Assembly (NCBI GenBank): GCA_002734085.1
Contig: NVXV01000001.1
Span: 693,926 to 732,574, forward strand
Reading direction: 5' to 3'
Source: Fluviicola sp.
GTDB lineage: Bacteria > Bacteroidota > Bacteroidia > Flavobacteriales_D > Crocinitomicaceae
Length of the DNA: 38,649 nt
A program made the position numbers and the translations under genes. Below are positions 34,564-38,649 of this stretch, piece by piece. Under the pieces are notes generated by a model. That model was not told where the DNA came from and did not search any database. It saw only the letters and a list, made by a program, of their open reading frames with translations. How positions within the stretch are numbered: position 1 is the first letter of the stretch; each line of letters starts with the position of its first letter.

Positions 34564-34899
34564 ATGGGTTCAATTAGACAAAATAGAATAGAAAACGTTA
34601 TTCAAGAAGAAGTTTCTAAGGTGTTTCAAAGAAATGCCAAAGAACTGTGTTTAGGCGCAATGGTTACGGCTACAGTAGTGAGAGTTACACCTGACTTAAG
34701 TTTAGCGCGTGTTTTTCTGAGTATTTTTGCAGGCCCACCAAAGGAAGAAGTGTTGCAAAACATCCAAGCCAATAAAGGGAAAATTCGAGGTGATGTAGGA
34801 CGCAGACTTAAAAACATGAAGCATATTCCAGACTTAGACTTTAAGATTGATGACTCTTTAGATTACGCAATGAAAATTGACGAATTGCTCAAAAAATAG
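34564..34899 (+). CDS. rbfA: Ribosome-binding factor A
   Basis: 111 residues, normal for RbfA, a KH-fold protein that binds the 30S subunit and assists 16S rRNA 5'-end maturation and cold adaptation. Seen: the N-terminal helix RQNRIENVIQEEVSKVFQ, the strand VTATVVRVTPDLSLARVFLS (family pattern 'v.v..D...A.Vyvs'), the later helix KGKIRGDVGRRLKNMKHIPDL and the end strand FKIDDSLDYAMKIDELL. The stop codon TAG is directly followed by the ATG of the FtsX-family gene, so the two are co-transcribed. A -7 box 4 nt before the ATG implies almost no 5' leader. Confidence 0.93.
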   Translation: MGSIRQNRIENVIQEEVSKVFQRNAKELCLGAMVTATVVRVTPDLSLARVFLSIFAGPPKEEVLQNIQANKGKIRGDVGRRLKNMKHIPDLDFKIDDSLDYAMKIDELLKK

Positions 34900-36111
34900 A
34901 TGGATGTTGCTCGCTTCATAGCAAAACGTTATTTCAAGGCGAAAAAGTCGCGAAATGTGATTAATTTAATCACAATGATTAGCGTGGTTGGGATTACTAT
35001 CTCCACGGCTGCATTAGTGATTCTACTTTCGGCATTTAATGGTATAGAAGATATGGTCATAAAGCTTTACAGCGACTTTGATCCTGACATTTCCATACGC
35101 TCCTCCAAAGCAAAAACATTTAATCAAAACTTTATTGACTTAGAAGCCATCGAAAAGGAGGAAGGGGTCAACTTTATAGTTCGTGCCTTGGAGGAAGTGG
35201 TCATTCTTAAACACGAAAAAAAGTGGGTACATGCGAAAATGTTAGGAGTTGATCCCGAATTTGTTAAAATGACTAAAATGGATGAGCACCTTGTTGACGG
35301 AGACCCATTTCTATATCTCAATAAAGAACCCCACGCTATATTCGGTGCATCTTTGTTGGATAAGCTCGAGGCTTATGTTCCACGATCAAATATGAATAAA
35401 GAACTAATTACTTTTCACGTACCATTGAGAGAAGGAAAAATCAGACCAGGTAAAAACCCTTTGAATGTGAAAAACATTAGTGTTGCAGCGAGGATGAATT
35501 ATAACCGCGAGGTTAATAGTGAAAAGGTAGTTATTCCATATGAATTAGCAACGGAATTGTTGGAATATGATGAAGATGTAACTGCTATTTACGTTGATGT
35601 ATCAGAAAATTCAAATGTAGAAGAGGTCAAGTTATCACTTATTGACTTGTTGGGAAGAGATTTTGAAGTAAAAACAAGTTATGAAAAAAATGAACTGATC
35701 TTTAAAACTAGCCAGTCTGAACGTATTATTGTTTACTTTATATTAGTGTTTATTTTCATTCTGTCATCCTTTAATTTAATAGCCTCCATAACAATGTTGT
35801 TTGTAGAGAAAAAAGAAGATATTAAAACCCTGAATAGCTTCGGAACAGATAAAAAAACAATATTCAATATCTTTTTTTATGAGGGGCTTATGATTAGTGG
35901 TAGAGGAATAATATTAGGATTAGCCATTGGTTATATCGTTTGCTTCATCCAAATTTATATTGGGATTTTGGGAATGCCAAGTGCTCCTGGAGAATTCTTC
36001 CCAATGAAAACAACGTTGTCAGATGCATTCTTTATAATCCTCTCTGTATCTGTCCTTGGATTCTTGGTTTCTTACCTACCAACAAAGTATCTGGTTAGAA
36101 AATTAAAATAA
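34900..36111 (+). CDS. FtsX/LolC-LolE-like ABC transporter permease
   Basis: 403 residues with the MacB/FtsX topology. TM1 is near 20-48 (INLITMISVVGITISTAALVI), followed by a large periplasmic domain to about 270 and three C-terminal helices near 275-300, 330-355 and 370-395. LolC/E-type features are the N-terminal FIAKRYFKAKKSRNVIN and the EKKEDIKTLNSFG coupling segment after TM2. In proteobacteria the LolCDE complex releases lipoproteins from the inner membrane for transport to the outer membrane. Here no LolD ATPase is adjacent, so it would have to use one encoded elsewhere. It starts on the base after the rbfA stop, an rbfA-permease pairing, and is closed by a terminator at 36129-36159. 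Confidence 0.85.
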   Translation: MDVARFIAKRYFKAKKSRNVINLITMISVVGITISTAALVILLSAFNGIEDMVIKLYSDFDPDISIRSSKAKTFNQNFIDLEAIEKEEGVNFIVRALEEVVILKHEKKWVHAKMLGVDPEFVKMTKMDEHLVDGDPFLYLNKEPHAIFGASLLDKLEAYVPRSNMNKELITFHVPLREGKIRPGKNPLNVKNISVAARMNYNREVNSEKVVIPYELATELLEYDEDVTAIYVDVSENSNVEEVKLSLIDLLGRDFEVKTSYEKNELIFKTSQSERIIVYFILVFIFILSSFNLIASITMLFVEKKEDIKTLNSFGTDKKTIFNIFFYEGLMISGRGIILGLAIGYIVCFIQIYIGILGMPSAPGEFFPMKTTLSDAFFIILSVSVLGFLVSYLPTKYLVRKLK

Positions 36112-36128
36112 AAACAAAGTAATACAAA

Positions 36129-36159
36129 AAAAGGTATCATCCCATGAATGATACCTTTT
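36129..36159. terminator. Bidirectional intrinsic terminator
   Basis: AAAAGGTATCAT (36129-36140), a 7-nt loop, and ATGATACCTTTT (36148-36159) form a perfect 12-bp stem with A/T tails on both sides. It sits between the convergent permease (ending 36111) and helical-protein (ending 36184) genes and can serve both. Confidence 0.85.
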
Positions 36160-36183
36160 CGATAATATATAATTTGTTAGTGT

Positions 36184-36543
36184 CTAGTACAACTCTTCTT
36201 TAAGTGCTGTTCTATAATCTTTAATCTCTTCGCGATTGATTTTGTGATCCGCTTTCACCATTAGGTTCAATAAGTACAAAAGATTGTCTTTATCATCAAT
36301 TTCTAAAGGAAATTCGCCACCTTCTTCATCTTCTTCCCACTGTGCTTGAACATCGTATGCTTTTTTCTCTGTTAAATACTCGTATGACAAACGAGTAACT
36401 TTAGCCAAAAGAGGATCTTGCTCTTTTAAAGCAAACTCTCTCAATTCTTTGAGCTCTTCGATAAGACCTTTTGCTTCTATTCCTTTTTTCTCAACTAAAG
36501 CAATAACTTTTTCTAGCTTTTTGTTCGCTGCACCTGTTTTCAT
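36184..36543 (-). CDS. Conserved small helical protein of unknown function
   Basis: 119 residues, no signal peptide or membrane segment. The sequence is largely amphipathic helix (KKLEKVIALVEKKG..., LIEELKELREFALKEQ) with an acidic loop (EEDEEGGEF) and a C-terminal helical pair (LLYLLNLMVKADHKINREEI). No catalytic motif is seen, and I do not recognise the family beyond a feeling that similar small proteins occur in related bacteria. It reads as a single-gene unit: a shared terminator follows its stop, and a -7 box (36564-36571) precedes its ATG by 20 bp. Confidence 0.75.
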   Translation of the reverse strand: MKTGAANKKLEKVIALVEKKGIEAKGLIEELKELREFALKEQDPLLAKVTRLSYEYLTEKKAYDVQAQWEEDEEGGEFPLEIDDKDNLLYLLNLMVKADHKINREEIKDYRTALKEELY

Positions 36544-36563
36544 GATCCAAAATTTTACTGAGA

Positions 36564-36571
36564 CAAATGTA
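36564..36571 (-). promoter_or_regulatory. -7 promoter box (TACATTTG) of the small helical protein gene
   Basis: Exact TAnnTTTG on the minus strand, 20 nt before the ATG at 36543. The -33 element is not clear. Confidence 0.4.
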
Positions 36572-36659
36572 ACACCTTCAATTGATTTTAGGATTGAAAT
36601 TATTAAGAAATATTGAAATGAAAGTTAGATTGACTGATTTTGATGAAATAATAAACCAT

Positions 36660-37757
36660 TTAGCTCACATTTTCAATATCTGGCGAAACAAAGTCAGGCC
36701 ATCTTTCCATATATCGAATGAATTTTTCACCTAATCCTTCATTTCTCAAATAATCTCTTGTTACGGGAGTTTCGATTGGTTGAAAATTAGAATTCTCTAT
36801 GACTCGTAAAGGGAAGTCGTGATGAAGAATTGCCGTTCGACCAATAGTCACAAAGTCTACTCCTTGATTGAGAATGTTTTGCACATCCTTTCCGGTTCTA
36901 ATTTTACCAGCAACGGTCAATTTCACATTTTTTCGATCTAAACTCGTAAAATGCTCTAAAAGGGACTTTGACTGCTTTGTCAAATCCTCTGGTAGCTTGA
37001 AGCTATCCCAAAGAGATATATCCAGAAAATCAATTTTTCCTGTATCAATTAGTTGCTGCACAACTGTTTTTATTTCGCCTAAGTCCATTCCAAAACGTTC
37101 GGGGGAAAGGCGGACACCAAGTAAAAAGTTTTTACCACACTTACTTCGAATATCCTCAATAATTTCAAAAAGTAAACGCGATCTGTTTTCTAAACTTCCG
37201 CCGTATTCATCTTCCCGATGATTTATTTCTGAGCTTAAAAACTGAGACAAAATGTAGCCATGGGCACCATGAACTTCTACACCATTATAGCCACATTTTT
37301 TAGCTCGAACTGCAGCTGAGATAAAATCACTTTTCAGTTGGTGAATTTCTTCTTTGGTTAGACTTCTTGCCCCTGATTTTTCATTTTCAGAAGGACAAAC
37401 TGGAGCTTGACCAATTAATTTTTCAGGTGAACGCATTCCTGCGTGGTGCAACTGAATGACAGCTAAACTACCAAATGACTTGATTTTACTTGCAAGTCGC
37501 TGATGACCTTCAATCTGTTTGTCTGAAAAAATCCCGAGTTGACCAGAAAACCCTTTCCCAATTTCTTGAACGTGTGAAGCACAAGTCATAACAAGGCCAA
37601 ATTGACCTTCAGCTCGCATCGTTAACCATCTGAATTCATCATCTGATAGCGTTCCATCTTCGTGACTTTGTTCGTTGGTAAGTGGAGCAAGCATGAATCT
37701 GTTTTTCATTGTTATCCCACAAGGAAACGCTATTGACTCATCAACGTTTTTGCTCAT
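36660..37757 (-). CDS. NADH:flavin oxidoreductase, Old Yellow Enzyme family
   Basis: 365 residues, a single FMN-binding TIM barrel of typical OYE length. Seen: KNRFMLAPLTNEQ at the first strand, QLHHAGMRSP, the signature VEVHGAHGYILSQFLSSEINHREDEYGGS (in two parts: HGAHGY with its His pair, and HREDEYGGS), LLGVRLSPERF, and the phosphate-binding end VTIGRTAILHHDFP. It reduces activated C=C bonds of unsaturated carbonyls or similar compounds using NAD(P)H; the natural substrate cannot be read from sequence. There is no second Fe-S/FAD domain, so it is not a 2,4-dienoyl-CoA reductase of the long type. It is flanked by separate transcription units. Confidence 0.92.
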   Translation of the reverse strand: MSKNVDESIAFPCGITMKNRFMLAPLTNEQSHEDGTLSDDEFRWLTMRAEGQFGLVMTCASHVQEIGKGFSGQLGIFSDKQIEGHQRLASKIKSFGSLAVIQLHHAGMRSPEKLIGQAPVCPSENEKSGARSLTKEEIHQLKSDFISAAVRAKKCGYNGVEVHGAHGYILSQFLSSEINHREDEYGGSLENRSRLLFEIIEDIRSKCGKNFLLGVRLSPERFGMDLGEIKTVVQQLIDTGKIDFLDISLWDSFKLPEDLTKQSKSLLEHFTSLDRKNVKLTVAGKIRTGKDVQNILNQGVDFVTIGRTAILHHDFPLRVIENSNFQPIETPVTRDYLRNEGLGEKFIRYMERWPDFVSPDIENVS

Positions 37758-37835
37758 AAAATCTCTAATTAGTTTTTATTGAATAGAAATATACAAAATA
37801 ATGATTGGTCTTAATGTGGAGAAGTGATAAATAAA

Positions 37836-37865
37836 AAAACGGTTGAGATGTCATCTCAACCGTTT
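37836..37865 (-). terminator. Strong intrinsic terminator after the lipoprotein gene
   Basis: AAAACGGTTGAGA (37836-37848), loop TGTCA, and TCTCAACCGTTTT (37854-37866) form a near-perfect 13-bp stem. On the minus strand the T run is seven long. It ends the transcript from the 37907-38362 gene. Confidence 0.88.
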
Positions 37866-37906
37866 TACCATATAAACTATTTTAATGGTTTGTGATGGAT
37901 TTTTGT

Positions 37907-38362
37907 TTATTGGAAAGAATAATCTCCAGTTCCTGTAAAGTCAGTTAAGGTGATTGTTGTTGTCCAAGTACCAGTAGTTCCTGTTGAACTTGTCCCAGAA
38001 GCATCTTGAGCCCCAACACCAGCGGTTAAGGTTTTGTTGATTACCGTTGCTCCATCAGCATCCCTTACTCTTAAGTTAAAAGATCCTGCAGACGCATCTA
38101 TACTCATGTCCCAGCCAAGTGTAGCACTATTTTGAGTAAATGTTTGCGTATTAGAAGCAGTACCTCCACCGCCAGATAGATCTCCTGAACTTCCAGAAGC
38201 ATTCATATTGATAACAGGATACGTACATGTTCCGTCATCTTTATCAGCGTCTACACTGTAATTATCAGCATTTGGGTCAGTACATCCCTTCTTTTTACAA
38301 CTTGTCATTGCAACTCCTCCGAGTATTACTAGTCCAATTAACAATTTATTTACTGTTTTCAT
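37907..38362 (-). CDS. Lipoprotein with CTDPNADNY motif, paralogue of its neighbour
   Basis: 151 residues. A lipoprotein signal peptide (MKTVNKLLIGLVILGG..., MTSC, Cys22) is followed directly by the small Cys-pair module GCTDPNADNYSVDADKDDGTC, split here as GCTDPNADNY (26-35) and DKDDGTC (40-46). This module is common in exported proteins of marine Bacteroidetes and its acidic residues suggest metal binding. After a Gly/Ser linker, residues 80-151 form a beta-sandwich-like domain (WDMSIDASAGSFNLRVRD... TWTTTITLTDFTGTGDYSFQ). That domain is clearly homologous to the end of the next gene upstream. Function unknown; a surface or periplasmic binding role is a guess. A strong terminator follows. 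Confidence 0.8.
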   Translation of the reverse strand: MKTVNKLLIGLVILGGVAMTSCKKKGCTDPNADNYSVDADKDDGTCTYPVINMNASGSSGDLSGGGGTASNTQTFTQNSATLGWDMSIDASAGSFNLRVRDADGATVINKTLTAGVGAQDASGTSSTGTTGTWTTTITLTDFTGTGDYSFQ

Positions 38363-38429
38363 ACTTTTTATTTATTTGATACCTACTCTTTTTTTATAGA
38401 CTTTTTCGGCTTATTCAGTCTGATTCTTT

Positions 38430-38649
38430 TTAATTAATAGGAGTTAATGAATAGCTTCCGTCACCGTTGAAATTTGTCAATGTGATCTCAACCAACCACT
38501 TTCCTTTCTTCCCTTCTTCGGAAACACCAGAAAATGAGTCATCACCTGACCCCGCTGATCTAGTTTCATTGAGAACCTCATTTCCTTTTGCATCTTTTAA
38601 TACAAAGGTTACGCTTCCACCTGAAGTTGTAATGTCATAGTTTAATTCA
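38430..38649 (-). CDS. Partial gene: C-terminal part of a paralogous beta-sandwich (lipo)protein
   Basis: The minus-strand frame is open from the window edge at 38649 to a TAA at 38430-38432 (72 codons visible). The translation runs ...LNYDITTSGGSVTFVLKD, AKGNEVLNETRSAG, ..., GKWLVEITLTNFNGDGSYS, LTPIN. It aligns without large gaps to the last ~70 residues of the 37907-38362 protein (for example ITLTNFNGDGSYS against ITLTDFTGTGDYS, and LKDAKGNEVLNET against VRDADGATVINKT). Its N-terminus is outside the window, so a lipoprotein signal cannot be checked. The two genes are 67 bp apart on the same strand and look like a tandem duplication, possibly one operon. Confidence 0.8.
   Translation of the reverse strand, partial: ELNYDITTSGGSVTFVLKDAKGNEVLNETRSAGSGDDSFSGVSEEGKKGKWLVEITLTNFNGDGSYSLTPIN

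Overview
The window is AT-rich chromosomal DNA of a bacterium in the Bacteroidetes, most likely order Flavobacteriales. Several signs agree. Three large secreted proteins end in type IX secretion (T9SS) C-terminal sorting domains. There are SprB-type repeats, lipoproteins with the 'GCTDPNADNY...DDGTC' motif, genes without Shine-Dalgarno sequences, and several -7 boxes of the TAnnTTTG type used by the Bacteroidetes sigma factor. The family (for example Crocinitomicaceae or Cryomorphaceae) cannot be fixed from the sequence alone. No rRNA, tRNA, CRISPR array, transposase, prophage or plasmid function is visible. It reads as core genome with envelope and secretion functions.

Layout, left to right. 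(1) 1-5.3 kb: the tail of an unknown gene, a secreted protein made of three near-identical ~51-residue repeats, a CAP domain/OmpA-like fusion protein, and a secreted seven-repeat FG-GAP protein with a T9SS tail. (2) 5.3-8.9 kb: a 338-bp gene-poor stretch with an inverted repeat and a possible decayed reading frame, then a soluble histidine kinase with about seven PAS-type domains and no partner regulator nearby. (3) 9.2-15.1 kb: a tight plus-strand cluster of an RND/MMPL-type exporter, glucose-1-phosphate thymidylyltransferase (rmlA), a trans-polyprenyl diphosphate synthase and ribonuclease D, closed by a terminator. (4) 15.3-16.8 kb: a small lipoprotein with its own terminator, and a stand-alone relative of the CTP synthase glutaminase domain in which the catalytic triad appears lost. 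(5) 16.8-20.4 kb, minus strand: an MsbA-like ABC exporter, a DUF4328 membrane protein and a metallophosphoesterase. (6) 20.5-24.1 kb: a large subtilisin-family T9SS cargo. (7) 24.1-32.6 kb, minus strand: an operon encoding an alpha-2-macroglobulin with an intact CIEQ thioester, penicillin-binding protein 1C, and a PrcB-C-domain lipoprotein. (8) 32.7-36.1 kb, plus strand: an extracellular EEP-family nuclease with SprB repeats, rbfA, and a LolC/E-like FtsX permease. (9) 36.1-38.6 kb, minus strand: a conserved helical protein, an Old Yellow Enzyme-family oxidoreductase, and two tandem paralogous lipoprotein genes, the second cut by the window edge.

The best-supported gene partnership is A2M-PbpC, an arrangement known from E. 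coli yfhM-pbpC, here extended by a third lipoprotein. The most unusual individual items are the triad-less CTP-synthase-like protein, the triplicated secreted repeat protein, and a shared 16-nt signature around two start codons (-7 box four bases before ATG) that implies leaderless or nearly leaderless mRNAs. No clearly new multi-gene system was found.
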